Positions 53,580 to 63,557 of a stretch of 64,000 nucleotides of DNA are shown here, piece by piece; within the stretch, counting starts at the first letter, position 1, and the number at the start of each line of letters is the position of its first letter. Position numbers and translations under genes: made by a program. The DNA is from Mycobacterium kiyosense (GTDB taxonomy: Bacteria; Actinomycetota; Actinomycetes; Mycobacteriales; Mycobacteriaceae): NCBI GenBank assembly GCA_021654635.1, contig AP025179.1, forward strand, positions 1 to 64,000. Reading direction: 5' to 3'. A model generated the notes under the pieces. It ran no database searches. It was not told where the DNA came from and saw only the letters and a program-made list of their open reading frames with translations.

Positions 53580-54672
53580 TCAGCGCGACGGAGCCACTGG
53601 CACCAACGGCGGCAGGCTGGGCGGGGCTGGTATTCGGCGCCGCCGCACGCCCCTGGCCCGCCAGGGCCCGGGGTGCCGGTTGCAACGCCTGGACGGGAGC
53701 CGGTGCCGGCGGCTGGGCCGGCGCTTGCGGCGCGGTGACGGCGGGCGCCTGCGGCACGGCCGCAGGCGCTGGTGATGCGGCGGCAGGGGCCTGGGGCGCT
53801 GCCGCGGGTCCCCGCGCCGGGGCCTGAGCGGCCGGTGGGGCCTGAGGAGCCGGAGCCTGCGCAGCACCGGGAGCGCTCACCCGGAACCCACTGATGATCG
53901 CGTCGGTGGCGGGCCCGTCGGCGACGGCCTGCGACGCGGCGGTGGTCACCGCGAACGAAACCAGGTACTTATCGGATCCGGAGGTGGCGATGACGTGGCG
54001 GCGTGAGGTGTTCAGCGTCATGTCGTTCTCGCGGTAGGTGCCCTCGATGACCGACGACGGGAAGGTCCCCATCGGGGACTGCGACGCGTTGGTGGTCTGC
54101 CAGGCCAGTAGCCGCTGACTGTCGACGAAGCCGTGCGTGATCGCCTCCGCCGGGTCGAAGTCGCCGACCAGCTTATATACCACTACCTGCGCATTCGACG
54201 TGTAGACGCTGTTGCCGCCGACTCGGTCGGCGATCACCACGAACGCATCGGGGACATTCGGGTCGGGCACCTGGGTCCAGCGCGGCGGCATCGGCACCGT
54301 GATGTCGAGCGCCTTGAAGCCCAGCGGGCGCTGCGCCTCGAGCTTGACACCCTTGCCTTCCAGGTACTCGCGCAGCGTGCCGGTGACGGCGGGGACGCCC
54401 ACCGGCGCCACCGGCGCCGCTGCCGGGATCGGGGAGGCGACCGGCGCCGGAACTGCAGCGGGCGCCGGGGCGAGTCTGTTGCTGCTGACGCCGCCGGGGA
54501 ACACCGCCGCATTCTGTCCGGGCGGGGCCGTTTGCTGCATCGGGCTCGGAATCGCCGGCTGGGGTGCCATCGGCTCGGCCGATGCCGTCCCGCCGGCCAC
54601 CATCACGACTCCGACGACGCCGGCGGCCACCCCACCGGCGAATGTTCGCCAGCTTCGCGCAATCTGAATCAT
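53580..54672 (-). CDS. mtc28: Secreted Pro/Ala-rich protein Mtc28 type (Rv0040c), end unclear
   Basis: An exported antigen-type protein. The N-terminus [20 protein letters not shown] has a Sec signal peptide with cleavage likely after SAEP/TASA near residue 32. The LpqN/LpqT-like domain (about 95-270) has [20 protein letters not shown], then [17 protein letters not shown] and [20 protein letters not shown]. The tail is Pro/Ala-rich. In the printed frame it continues into the Rv0039c-type protein (500 residues total). A one-base shift somewhere in 53583-53880 would instead end it at the TGA 53582-53580 after [12 protein letters not shown]. Confidence 0.8.
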
Positions 54673-54855
54673 CCTCGGTTTCCCTCCGGAGTAGCCCGGG
54701 CGACACCGCCCGCCCTAGTGGCTGTATGTAACCACTGCTCAGACACCCCGACCACGCCTGAAACACAGCTCGGATGAACCTCTGATCGGTGTGCAATGCA
54801 ACCGAGACCAACCCGTGGCCGGCCGATCCGGGCAGGTCGCCGCGGGCGGCCCTTA

Positions 54856-54861
54856 TACCCT
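54856..54861 (+). promoter_or_regulatory. Candidate -10 element for a leaderless leuS mRNA
   Basis: TACCCT (TANNNT pattern, preceded by TTA) ends 7 bases before the GTG start of leuS. Transcription would begin at or within a base of the start codon, and no Shine-Dalgarno lies in front of the GTG. Assigned by pattern only. Confidence 0.4.
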
Positions 54862-54868
54862 GTTGGGC

Positions 54869-57739
54869 GTGACCGAATCGTCTCCCGCCAAAGACACCGA
54901 CGCGCCGCGGTACCGCTACACCGCCGAGCTCGCGGCCGGGCTGGAACGCACCTGGCAGGAGAACTGGGCCAGGTCCGGGACCTTCAACGTGCCCAACCCG
55001 GTCGGCTCACTCGCCCCAGCGGACGGCTCGGCCGTTCCGCAGGACAAGCTCTTCGTGCAGGACATGTTCCCCTACCCGTCGGGCGAGGGGCTGCACGTCG
55101 GTCACCCGCTGGGCTACATCGCCACCGACGTCTACGCCCGCTACTACCGGATGCTTGGACGTAACGTGTTGCACGCGTTGGGTTTCGACGCGTTCGGGTT
55201 ACCCGCCGAGCAGTTCGCGGTGCAGACCGGCACCCACCCGCGCACCCGCACCGAGGCCAACGTCGTCAATTTCAGGCGCCAGTTGGGCCGGTTGGGGCTG
55301 GGCCATGACAGCCGGCGCAGCTTCTCCACCACCGACGTCGACTTCTACAAGTGGACGCAGTGGATCTTCCTGCAGATCTACAACGCCTGGTTCGACAAGG
55401 CCGCCAACAAGGCCCGTCCGATCGCCGAGTTGATAGCCGAATTCGACTCCGGAACACGAGGTCTGGACGACGGACGCGACTGGTCGGAGTTGTCGGCGGG
55501 GGAGCGGGCCGACGTGGTCGACGCCCACCGGTTGGTCTACCGGGCCGACTCGATGGTCAACTGGTGTCCCGGTCTGGGCACGGTGCTGGCCAACGAAGAG
55601 GTGACCGCCGACGGCCGCAGCGACCGCGGGAACTTCCCGGTGTTCCGAAAGCGGTTGCGGCAGTGGATGATGCGAATCACCGCCTATTCCGACCGGCTGT
55701 TGGACGACCTGGATGTGCTGGACTGGCCGGAGAAGGTCAAGACCATGCAGCGCAACTGGATCGGCCGTTCGACCGGCGCGGCTGCACTGTTTTCGGCCAC
55801 TGCCGCCGACGGGACGGCGCGGGAGATCGAAGTCTTCACCACCCGGCCCGACACTCTGTTCGGGGCCACCTACCTGGTGCTGGCCCCCGAACATGACCTG
55901 GTCGACGAGTTGGTGGCCGCGTCGTGGCCGGATTCGGTGGACCCGACCTGGACGTACGGCGCCGGTACGCCGGCAGAGGCCGTCGCCGCCTACCGGCGCG
56001 CCATCGCGGCCAAGTCCGATTTGGAGCGACAGGAGAACAAGGAGAAGACCGGCGTCTTCCTGGGCAGCTACGCCGTGAACCCGGCCAACGGCAAGCCGGT
56101 CCCGATCTTCATCGCCGACTACGTGCTGGTCGGTTACGGAACCGGGGCAATCATGGCGGTCCCGGGTCACGATCAGCGGGACTGGGACTTCGCCACGGCA
56201 TTTGGTCTGCCGATCGTCGAAGTCATTGCCGGCGGCGATATTTCGCAGTCGGCGCATTCCGGCGACGGCGTGCTGGTCAACTCCGGCTACCTCGACGGCA
56301 TGAACGTGGCCGACGCCAAGCAGGCCATCACGGTCCGGTTGGAGGCCGAGGGCAGCGGCCGGGCCCGCGTCGAATTCAAGTTGCGGGACTGGCTTTTCGC
56401 GCGCCAACGGTATTGGGGCGAGCCGTTCCCGATCGTCTACGACAGCGACGGGCGTCCGCACCCTCTGGACGAGGCTGCGCTGCCGGTCGAACTGCCGGAC
56501 GTGCCGGACTATTCGCCGGTGTTGTTCGACCCCGACGATGCCGACAGCGAGCCCTCGCCACCGCTGAACAAGGCGACCGACTGGGTGCACGTCGAGCTGG
56601 ATCTCGGTGACGGGCTGCAGTCCTACACTCGCGACACCAACGTGATGCCGCAGTGGGCGGGCAGCTCCTGGTACGAGCTGCGCTACACCGACCCGCAAAA
56701 TTCGGAACGGTTCTGCGCCAAGGAAAATGAGGCTTACTGGATGGGTCCGCGGCCGGCCGAGCACGGCCCGGACGATCCCGGCGGGGTGGACCTTTACGTC
56801 GGCGGTGCCGAGCACGCGGTGCTGCACCTGTTGTATTGCCGGTTCTGGCACAAGGTTCTCTACGATCTGGGTCACGTCAGCTCACGCGAGCCCTACCGAC
56901 GGCTGGTCAACCAGGGCTACATCCAGGCTTTCGCCTACACCGATGCGCGGGGGTCCTACGTGCCGGCCGCCGAGGTGGTCGAACGCGACGGCGCATTCTT
57001 CTATCCCGGGCCCCAGGGTGAAATTGAGGTCTTTCAGGAATTCGGGAAGATAGGTAAAAGCCTGAAGAATTCGGTGTCGCCCGACGAGATCTGCGACGCG
57101 TACGGCGCCGACACCCTGCGGGTCTACGAAATGTCGATGGGCCCGCTGGACGCCTCCCGGCCATGGGCCACCAAGGACGTCGTCGGCGCGTACCGGTTCC
57201 TGCAGCGGGTGTGGCGGCTGGTGATCGACGAGGACACCGGTGAGTTGCGGGTGGTGGACGGCGAGCCGGATCCCGAGACACTGCGCGCGTTGCACCGCAC
57301 GATTGCGGGTGTCTCCGAAGACTATGCGGCACTGCGCAATAACACCGCCGGCGCCAAGCTGATCGAGTACACCAATCACCTGACCAAGCAGCACCGCGAC
57401 GGCGTTCCCCGGGCGGCGGTGGAGCCCCTGGTGTTGATGCTGGCCCCGCTGGCCCCGCACCTGGCCGAGGAGTTGTGGGCGCGGATGGGGCACTCGAAGT
57501 CGCTGGCGCACGGGCCGTTCCCGGTGGCCGATCCGGCTTATCTGGTCGAAGACACGGTCGAGTACCCGGTTCAGGTGAACGGCAAGGTCCGCGGGCGGGT
57601 GGTGGTGGCGGCCGACGCGGACAACGACGCCGTGCAGGCTGCCGCGCTGGCCGACGAGAAGGTGCTCGCCTTCCTGGCCGGCGCCGCGCCGCGCAAGGTG
57701 ATCGTGGTGCCCGGCCGGATGGTTAACCTGGTTGTCTGA
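54869..57739 (+). CDS. leuS: Leucyl-tRNA synthetase
   Basis: Class Ia aminoacyl-tRNA synthetase of 956 residues from the GTG at 54869 ([20 protein letters not shown]); homologues are about 969. The HIGH motif is seen as [12 protein letters not shown] in [14 protein letters not shown]. The CP1 editing domain (about 290-520) has [20 protein letters not shown] and [20 protein letters not shown]. The KMSKS motif appears as GKSLKNSV within [14 protein letters not shown]. The anticodon-binding and C-terminal domains end [11 protein letters not shown]. Intact, as expected for an essential gene. Confidence 0.97.
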   Translation: MTESSPAKDTDAPRYRYTAELAAGLERTWQENWARSGTFNVPNPVGSLAPADGSAVPQDKLFVQDMFPYPSGEGLHVGHPLGYIATDVYARYYRMLGRNVLHALGFDAFGLPAEQFAVQTGTHPRTRTEANVVNFRRQLGRLGLGHDSRRSFSTTDVDFYKWTQWIFLQIYNAWFDKAANKARPIAELIAEFDSGTRGLDDGRDWSELSAGERADVVDAHRLVYRADSMVNWCPGLGTVLANEEVTADGRSDRGNFPVFRKRLRQWMMRITAYSDRLLDDLDVLDWPEKVKTMQRNWIGRSTGAAALFSATAADGTAREIEVFTTRPDTLFGATYLVLAPEHDLVDELVAASWPDSVDPTWTYGAGTPAEAVAAYRRAIAAKSDLERQENKEKTGVFLGSYAVNPANGKPVPIFIADYVLVGYGTGAIMAVPGHDQRDWDFATAFGLPIVEVIAGGDISQSAHSGDGVLVNSGYLDGMNVADAKQAITVRLEAEGSGRARVEFKLRDWLFARQRYWGEPFPIVYDSDGRPHPLDEAALPVELPDVPDYSPVLFDPDDADSEPSPPLNKATDWVHVELDLGDGLQSYTRDTNVMPQWAGSSWYELRYTDPQNSERFCAKENEAYWMGPRPAEHGPDDPGGVDLYVGGAEHAVLHLLYCRFWHKVLYDLGHVSSREPYRRLVNQGYIQAFAYTDARGSYVPAAEVVERDGAFFYPGPQGEIEVFQEFGKIGKSLKNSVSPDEICDAYGADTLRVYEMSMGPLDASRPWATKDVVGAYRFLQRVWRLVIDEDTGELRVVDGEPDPETLRALHRTIAGVSEDYAALRNNTAGAKLIEYTNHLTKQHRDGVPRAAVEPLVLMLAPLAPHLAEELWARMGHSKSLAHGPFPVADPAYLVEDTVEYPVQVNGKVRGRVVVAADADNDAVQAAALADEKVLAFLAGAAPRKVIVVPGRMVNLVV

Positions 57740-57860
57740 CCCCGGTCGGTGCGGGACGCAGGGCTTTCCCGCGTCGACGGTGCGGGCAACGGCGTTGGCA
57801 GTGAAAGCGGGGCGTTGGAAGTGAAGCCAGGGCGGGAAAAGAGCCCAAAACCCGCCATAG

Positions 57861-58000
57861 CCTCACACGCAAAGCCGTAGCCTCACACGCAAAGCCGTAG
57901 CCTCACAAGCAAAGCCGTAGCTTCACGCCCAAAGCCGTAGCCTCACACGCAAAGCCGTAGCTTCACGCCCAAATCCGTAGCCGCACACCCCAACCCAAAG
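57861..58000. repeat. 20-bp minisatellite, about seven copies
   Basis: Head-to-tail copies of CCTCACACGCAAAGCCGTAG start at 57861, 57881, 57901 (one change), 57921 (variant CTTCACGCCC), 57941 and 57961 (variant), with a degenerate seventh at 57981-58000. It occupies the convergent gap (57740-58035) between leuS and the minus-strand SDR gene. Two unit types alternate, so it grew by more than one duplication. No spacers are present, so it is not CRISPR. The rest of the gap holds no gene. Confidence 0.92.
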
Positions 58001-58035
58001 TGGACCGCACCAGACTTAGTGCTCACCGGCCATTG

Positions 58036-58701
58036 TCAGCGCGGCCGGATGACCACCTCGTGCACCTGAGCGTCCGGGGGAGTGGCCACCACATCGGCCA
58101 CCACCTGCGCGACCGTTTCCGGGCGGAGGAACTTCGCCGCGTCGTACTCGCCGCCCTCGTACGCGACCAGTTCGCGCTGCATCTCGGTGTCCACCCGCCC
58201 CGGGTGGATCGAGGTCACCGACAGGGCCGGTTCGTCGGCACGCAGCGAGTCGGCGAAGGCGCGCAGCGCGAATTTGCTCGCCGAGTAGGACGCCATGCCG
58301 GGGGAGACGTTGCGGCCGGACCCGGAGTTGATGAACACCACGTGGCCCCGAACCTGGCGCAGCGCCGGCAATAATGTCAACGTAAGCGCAACCGCGCCAA
58401 AGACATTCACGCTGAACGTGGCACGCCACTCGTCGACGTGGGACTCGGCCACCCGGCCCGGGATGGCGACACCGGCGTTGTGCACCAGCACGTCGAGTTC
58501 GTCGATCACCTCGCAACTGGCTTCGATCGAGTCGGTGTCGACCAGGTCCAACGGAAAGGTGGTGGCGCCCAGTCGTTCGGCGACCGCATCGAGCCGGGAG
58601 GACGGTCGACCGGCCAACAACAGGGTGTGGGTGGGCGCCAGCGCGGCGGCAATGGCCGAGCCGATACCGCCGCCGGCGCCGGTGATCAAAGCGGTGGGCA
58701 T
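58036..58701 (-). CDS. Short-chain dehydrogenase/reductase
   Basis: A 221-residue SDR from the ATG at 58701 (MPTALITGAGGGIGSAIAAA). Motifs are TGAGGGIG, LLLAGRPSSRL (Arg favouring NADP), HNAGVA, INSGSG and the catalytic YSASK. The C-terminal substrate loop has SIHPGRVDTEMQRELVAYEG. Substrate unknown. It stands between leuS and the MarR regulator, where I recall no gene in M. tuberculosis, so it is probably a lineage-specific insertion or a loss elsewhere. Confidence 0.87.
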   Translation of the reverse strand: MPTALITGAGGGIGSAIAAALAPTHTLLLAGRPSSRLDAVAERLGATTFPLDLVDTDSIEASCEVIDELDVLVHNAGVAIPGRVAESHVDEWRATFSVNVFGAVALTLTLLPALRQVRGHVVFINSGSGRNVSPGMASYSASKFALRAFADSLRADEPALSVTSIHPGRVDTEMQRELVAYEGGEYDAAKFLRPETVAQVVADVVATPPDAQVHEVVIRPR

Positions 58702-58741
58702 GATTTCAGGCGTTACCGGTTCTGTTGCCAAGCAAACGCTT

Positions 58742-59257
58742 TCACGCCTGCGGCACCGCGGCATTAGCGGGGGGACTGGCGGTCGCGCTACCGGCGGACT
58801 CGCCCGCGCCCAGCCGGTCCAGCGGTGCCAGCGCCTGCGTCAGGACTTCGAGGTCCGCATCGGAGAGCTGGCTGAGCATTGCGGCCAGCGAGGCGTGCCG
58901 ATTCGCCAGTGACTCGGCGTGCACGGCCCGTCCCTGCGGGGTGATGTCGACCAGCACCGCCCGCAGGTCCGAGGGATCCCGCGAACGCTTCACCAGCCCG
59001 ATCTTCTCCAGGCGGCGGATCGCCACCGTGGTGGTGGGGGTGCGCACCCGCTCGTGGGCGGCCAGGTCCGTCATCCGGATCGGACCGCGGTCGAGCAGGG
59101 TGACCAGGATCGACAGCTGCGCCAGCGTCAGTTCACCGGTCACCGCGCCCCCGGCGGGGTCGCCGCGGCGCAGGATGGTGAACAGCTTGGACAGCGAGCG
59201 ATGCAACCCCTCCGCGAGCTCCGTGAGCGCCGCGGGGTTGGGTTCGCTGTCCGACAT
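58742..59257 (-). CDS. MarR-family transcriptional regulator, Rv0042c type
   Basis: A 171-residue regulator starting MSDSEPNPAALTELAEGLHR at the ATG 59257. The winged helix-turn-helix has LTLAQLSILVTLLDRGPIRM, the recognition helix VRTPTTTVAIRRLEKIGLVK and the wing RSRDPSDLRAVLVDITPQGR. The C-terminal tail is Ala/Ser-rich. It may control the SDR 40 bases downstream on the same strand, or the ABC transporter; effector unknown. Confidence 0.88.
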   Translation of the reverse strand: MSDSEPNPAALTELAEGLHRSLSKLFTILRRGDPAGGAVTGELTLAQLSILVTLLDRGPIRMTDLAAHERVRTPTTTVAIRRLEKIGLVKRSRDPSDLRAVLVDITPQGRAVHAESLANRHASLAAMLSQLSDADLEVLTQALAPLDRLGAGESAGSATASPPANAAVPQA

Positions 59258-59324
59258 AAATCGGGAGTCTAACCCGACTCGCGTGCGGTTGATCACACTG
59301 TGTGATCCGGGCGAGCCAGCCCTT

Positions 59325-60074
59325 TCACAGCACCTGGGAGAGGAATCGCTGCAGCCGTTCGGTCTGGGCGGCTTCGAAGATCTGACCGGGTGGCCCGAAC
59401 TCCACCACTTTGCCGTGATCCATGAACACCACGGAATCCGATGCCGAACGCGCGAAGCCCATTTCGTGGGTGACCACCACCATCGTCATGCCGTCGGCGC
59501 CGAGTTCGGCGATCAGTGCCAGGATTCCTTTGACCAGCTCAGGGTCCAGAGCCGAGGTCGCCTCGTCGAAGAACATCACCTGCGGGGCCATGGCCAGCGC
59601 CCGGGCGATCGCCACACGTTGCTGCTGACCCCCGGACAACGCGCTGGGCCGGGTCCCGGCCTTGGCTTTGAGGCCGACCCGGTCCAGGTGGTGCAGCGCC
59701 AGCTCCCGGGCCGCTTCGGCGGACAACCGGCGCAGCCTGCGCGGCGCCAGCGCGACGTTGTCCAGCACGGTGCGGTGCGGGAAGAGGTTGAAGTGCTGGA
59801 ACACCATGCCGATGCGCTGGCGTAGCTGGTCGGGGTCGTCACCGAGCACCGATCTGCCGTCCAGCAGGATGTCGCCGCTGTCGGGCTCGTGCAGCCGGTT
59901 CAACGTGCGCAGCAGTGTCGATTTGCCCGATCCGGAAGGTCCGATGATCGCGGCCGTGGTCCCGGCCGGCACCTCGAGGGTGACTCCGCGCAGCACCGCG
60001 TTGCCGGCCAGGGTCTGGTGAATGTCCTTGGCCGCCAGCGAAACCGGTGCGGAACTGCCGTCGGGAACGGTCAC
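59325..60074 (-). CDS. Polar amino-acid ABC transporter ATPase (GlnQ type)
   Basis: A 249-residue ABC ATPase. Walker A is GPSGSGKS, the Q-loop FQHFNLFPH, the signature LSGGQQQR, Walker B VMFFDEATSALD and the switch His THEMGFAR. This set is typical of glutamine and other polar amino-acid importers (PAAT family). Its start overlaps the permease gene by 4 bases, so the two form a complete importer. Confidence 0.92.
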   Translation of the reverse strand: MTVPDGSSAPVSLAAKDIHQTLAGNAVLRGVTLEVPAGTTAAIIGPSGSGKSTLLRTLNRLHEPDSGDILLDGRSVLGDDPDQLRQRIGMVFQHFNLFPHRTVLDNVALAPRRLRRLSAEAARELALHHLDRVGLKAKAGTRPSALSGGQQQRVAIARALAMAPQVMFFDEATSALDPELVKGILALIAELGADGMTMVVVTHEMGFARSASDSVVFMDHGKVVEFGPPGQIFEAAQTERLQRFLSQVL

Positions 60075-61882
60075 GTCATCTCCGGCCCGATGGTCGAGGT
60101 GACCACTTCGGCGGGGTCCTCCGGCTCAAGCTTGGCGCGGCCACGCCTGAGCCGGGCGTCGATGAAGTTCACCAGATGCGTCAACGGGACGGTCAGGATC
60201 AGGTAGAAGATCCCCGCGGCCACCAGCGGGGACAGGTTTCCGGTCTGTGCGTTGAGGTCGCGGCCCACCTGGAACAGCTCGCGCTGGTTGGCGATCAGGC
60301 CCAGGAAGTACACCAGGGCGGAGGCCTTCAACAGCGCGATGAACTGATTGACCAACGCCGGCAGCACCCGTCGTATCCCTTGCGGCACCACCACCAGCCG
60401 CATCGCGGCCGAGTAACTGAAACCCAGTGCACGAGCGGCCTCGAGCTGTCCGGGATCCACGCTTTGGATCCCGGACCGCAGGATCTCCCCGACGTAGGCC
60501 CCGGTCATCAACCCCAGCGCGGCGATTCCCAGCGGATAGGGATTGTTGTTGGTCAACCCGCCCACCACCGGTCCCACACCGAGCCCGATGATCAGGATGA
60601 TCACCACCTCGGGCAGGCCGCGGAAGATGTCGGTGTACACCCGGGCCGGCCAGCGCAGCCAGCGGCGCCGCGAGATGCCCGCGATCGCCAGCACCATGCC
60701 GATCACCAGTCCGATCACGGCGGCGCTGCCGGTCAGAATCAGCGTGTTGGGCAACCCGGTGCGCACCAGGGTCGGGATCACTTGCCGGTAGATGTCCCAG
60801 TCCAGGAAGGATTCGCCCAACTGCGCCAGTGTGGACTTGGGGGCGGCCGGGTGCACCGGTTTGCGGTGATGCTGGGCAGCGATTGCGGCGAAGTCGGGCA
60901 GCTTTGGCGCCGCGGCGGCTTTCGACCCCGGTTTCCACCCCGGCGGCAGCGTGCGCGGCACCCACTTGCTGTACAGATCGGCCCAGGTGCCGTCGGCGAT
61001 GACGGCGTCCAGGCCCGAGTTCAGTGCGTCGACCAGCGGCTGGTTGTCCCGTGCGACGGCATATGCCACGAAATCGTCGGTGCCGAAGGTGTTCGCGACG
61101 ATCACCGCCGGGTCGGTGGAGTGGATGGCGCTGGACGCCTGATTCGCCGGCGCCACCCAGGCGTCGAGCTGGTGGGTTTTCAAGCTGGCGTAGACGGTGG
61201 CGAAGTCGGGATATTTCACCGGCTGCAGGTGCAGGGTTTCGACGACGTAGTACTCCTCGACGGTGCCCTGGACGACGCCGATCCGCTGGCCCGCGGCCAG
61301 GTCGCCGAAGTCCTTGATGGGCGAACCGGGTGGCACCACCAACGAATAGAAACCGAAGTCGTAGCCGTTGGTGAAGGCGACCGTGTGCCGACGGGCGTCG
61401 GTGGCCTTGACCGACGAGGAGCCGACATCGAAGCGGCGCGAGGCCACCTGGGCGAGCAGCCCGGAGAAGTCCGTTCCGACGAATTGCACGTGCAGACCCA
61501 GCTTGGCGGCGATGGCGCGCAGCAACTCGTTGTCGAACCCGGTGAACCGGCCGGTGGCGTTGATGCAGGTGCTGGGCGGCGCGTCAGAGAGGGTGCCCAC
61601 CACCAGCGTGCCGGGAGTGCCGAGGCCGAGTTCGGCGGTGTTGATCGCACGCAGCGGCACCACGCCGGGGGTGGTCTGGGTGTCCGGGTCGGCGTCGTCA
61701 CCGCCGCGGGATGCGAGGTCGTCGGGCAGGACGGTGGCGCTTTCCACGCCGGGCGGGGCGCATTGATTACGGTCCGCGGCGGCGGGGGCGGCGCCGGCCA
61801 GGCCGGCCACGATCAGGATGGTCGCGACTATCCCGAACAGCTTCGCGCCGCGGTAGGCGGGAGCATCGACGCGAGAACTCAT
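60071..61882 (-). CDS. Fused substrate-binding protein and permease of an amino-acid ABC importer
   Basis: A 603-residue two-part protein. The signal segment (AKLFGIVATILIVAGLAGAA) leads to a family 3 solute-binding domain (about 95-325) with FTGFDNELLRAIAAKLGLHV and VASRRFDVGSSSVKATDARR. The HisM-type permease domain (about 375-590) has GLPNTLILTGSAAVIGLVIG and DIFRGLPEVVIILIIGLGVG. The coupling EAA loop is QLEAARALGFSYSAAMRLVV. Fusion tethers receptor to channel. Start at ATG 61882 is chosen for the signal sequence; 61909 is possible. Ligand probably Gln, Glu or similar; not provable from sequence. Confidence 0.9.
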   Translation of the reverse strand: MSSRVDAPAYRGAKLFGIVATILIVAGLAGAAPAAADRNQCAPPGVESATVLPDDLASRGGDDADPDTQTTPGVVPLRAINTAELGLGTPGTLVVGTLSDAPPSTCINATGRFTGFDNELLRAIAAKLGLHVQFVGTDFSGLLAQVASRRFDVGSSSVKATDARRHTVAFTNGYDFGFYSLVVPPGSPIKDFGDLAAGQRIGVVQGTVEEYYVVETLHLQPVKYPDFATVYASLKTHQLDAWVAPANQASSAIHSTDPAVIVANTFGTDDFVAYAVARDNQPLVDALNSGLDAVIADGTWADLYSKWVPRTLPPGWKPGSKAAAAPKLPDFAAIAAQHHRKPVHPAAPKSTLAQLGESFLDWDIYRQVIPTLVRTGLPNTLILTGSAAVIGLVIGMVLAIAGISRRRWLRWPARVYTDIFRGLPEVVIILIIGLGVGPVVGGLTNNNPYPLGIAALGLMTGAYVGEILRSGIQSVDPGQLEAARALGFSYSAAMRLVVVPQGIRRVLPALVNQFIALLKASALVYFLGLIANQRELFQVGRDLNAQTGNLSPLVAAGIFYLILTVPLTHLVNFIDARLRRGRAKLEPEDPAEVVTSTIGPEMT

Positions 61883-61915
61883 CACCGCCACCGTATCGAG
61901 TGGCGGCAACTCCGG

Positions 61916-62656
61916 TCAGGGCACCAGCGAAGTCCGTTCGGCGACCAGGGTTTCCGGCACGATCGTTTCGTCGGCGATGACGACCCGCAGTGGACCGAAC
62001 ACGCCGCGCCGGCGCAGTTCGGCGATCATCGTCTCGGCCATCAGCGCCGACCGGCCCAGGCATGCGGCCCGCGCCGCTTCCGGGTCGCGGCGCTGGATCG
62101 CGGCGTTCTCGTCCTCGTAGAACGGCAGGATGTCCTCGCGGGTGTCCTGGTAGGTCATGAAGAAGACCCGGGGGATGAGGTTCTGCGAGGCGCGGATGGT
62201 GGCGTGCAGGCGGGGCCCGGCGTACTCGTCGTTGACCATTCTGCGGTACTCCCAGGCGACCTCGGCGAAGTTCCGCGGGTCTCTGGCGGCGCGCAGCGAG
62301 CGCATCAGCATGTCGAGTTCGGTCAGGATGCGTGCGGTCGGGTTGGCTGCCGCCCGCGCGGACGCGATGCCGTTGAGCAGGCCGTCGAGTTCGTGGTGTT
62401 CCAGGACGGTGGCCTCGTCGAACCGCTCGACGAACGCGCCCCGGTGGTAGCGGGTGGAGACGATGCCGTCGTGTTCGAGTTGTACCAGCGCCTCTTGGAT
62501 GGGGACCCGGCTGACGCCCAGGCCGTGCGCGATTTCGTTGCGGTCGACGCGGTCGCCGCCGCGCAATTTGCCGGTCAGCACCAGGTTGAGGACGTGGGTG
62601 ACAACCTGGTCCTTCTCCTTGATCCCATATTTCTTAGGCATCAGTTCTGACGTCAC
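61916..62656 (-). CDS. GntR/FadR-type transcriptional regulator, Rv0043c type
   Basis: A 246-residue regulator. The N-terminal winged HTH has [40 protein letters not shown] and [20 protein letters not shown]. The FCD effector domain (about 85-220) has [20 protein letters not shown] and metal-ligand-like His and Asp residues. It lies 33 bases before the ABC transporter gene on the same strand and may control it in this lineage. M. tuberculosis has the regulator but, as I recall it, not this transporter here. Confidence 0.88.
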   Translation of the reverse strand: MTSELMPKKYGIKEKDQVVTHVLNLVLTGKLRGGDRVDRNEIAHGLGVSRVPIQEALVQLEHDGIVSTRYHRGAFVERFDEATVLEHHELDGLLNGIASARAAANPTARILTELDMLMRSLRAARDPRNFAEVAWEYRRMVNDEYAGPRLHATIRASQNLIPRVFFMTYQDTREDILPFYEDENAAIQRRDPEAARAACLGRSALMAETMIAELRRRGVFGPLRVVIADETIVPETLVAERTSLVP

Positions 62657-62739
62657 TTTCGCCCCCCGAAAGGCTACTGGCGCCGACAGTTAACCATGAC
62701 TTCGCGCGTCGGATGCAATGTTTTGCCGAGGAAACGCAT

Positions 62740-63540
62740 CTAGCGTGCGTTATCGCGCCATCGGCAGAGGGTTTGGGCATCCGTCAGGTCATAGTCGGGG
62801 CCATCGCAGCCCACCGTCAGCAACGTGACGCCCAAGGCGGTCAGGGCTTCGGCGTTGGCGATCAGGTCGGCTCCGTGGCCGGCCGACGCCGAACGTTCGA
62901 TTGTCGCGGGGTCCCGCCCGACGGCTTCGCAGTGGCCGCTCAGCACTTGGGCTTTGGCGGGGAACTCGTCGGCGGAGGCGAAGCTGTGCCAAATGTCGGC
63001 GTGCTCGGCGACCAGCCGCAGGGTCTTGCGTTCGCCGCCGCCGCCGATCAGCACGGGGATGTCGCGGGTCGGCGCCGGGTTCAGCTTGGCCAGCCGCGAC
63101 TTGATCCGCGGCATCGCCTCGGCCAGGTCGTCGAGTCGGCTGCCGGCGGTCCCGAACTCGTAGCCGTACTCGTCGTAGTCCTTCTGCTTCCATCCCGAGC
63201 CGATGCCCAGGATGAGTCGCCCATCGGAGATGTGGTCGACGGTGCGGGCCATGTCGGCGAGCAGCTCGGGGTTGCGGTAGGAGTTGCAGGTCACCAGGGC
63301 GCCGATCTGGATGCGCGAAGTCTGCTCGGCCCAGGCGCCAAGCATGGTCCAGCATTCGAAGTGGGCGCCGTCGGGGTCGCCGTAGAGCGGGAAGAAGTGG
63401 TCCCAGTTGAAGGCGACGTCGACGCCGATGTCCTCGCAGCGCCGCACGGCGTCGCGGATCTGGCTGTATTGCGGGGCGTGCTGGGGTTGCAGCTGTACGC
63501 CGACGCGGATCGGAAAATCGGGGAGCACGGGGGAGGTCAT
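62740..63540 (-). CDS. Luciferase-like (LLM) F420-type oxidoreductase, Rv0044c type
   Basis: A 266-residue flavin/F420-dependent oxidoreductase starting MTSPVLPDFPIRVGVQLQPQ. It has the LLM barrel features VAFNWDHFFPLYGDPDGAHF, ALVTCNSYRNPELLADMART, SDGRLILGIGSGWKQKDYDE and IPVLIGGGGERKTLRLVAEH. Substrate unknown. The next gene ends 17 bases upstream, so they share a transcript. Confidence 0.88.
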   Translation of the reverse strand: MTSPVLPDFPIRVGVQLQPQHAPQYSQIRDAVRRCEDIGVDVAFNWDHFFPLYGDPDGAHFECWTMLGAWAEQTSRIQIGALVTCNSYRNPELLADMARTVDHISDGRLILGIGSGWKQKDYDEYGYEFGTAGSRLDDLAEAMPRIKSRLAKLNPAPTRDIPVLIGGGGERKTLRLVAEHADIWHSFASADEFPAKAQVLSGHCEAVGRDPATIERSASAGHGADLIANAEALTALGVTLLTVGCDGPDYDLTDAQTLCRWRDNAR

Positions 63541-63557
63541 AGTGACCACCGTAGGCG

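Noticed and set aside
54722..54868. T-box or other leader riboswitch before leuS
   Set aside because: No T-box sequence or specifier hairpin seen, and the likely transcription start sits at the GTG, leaving no leader.
57861..58000. CRISPR-like array after leuS
   Set aside because: The 20-mers abut without unique spacers, the gap has no cas genes, and unit variants interleave. It is a minisatellite.
60047..62650. 867-codon plus-strand frame opposite the ABC importer and GntR genes
   Set aside because: The minus strand has clear domains with start sites and overlaps; the plus frame is low-complexity shadow.
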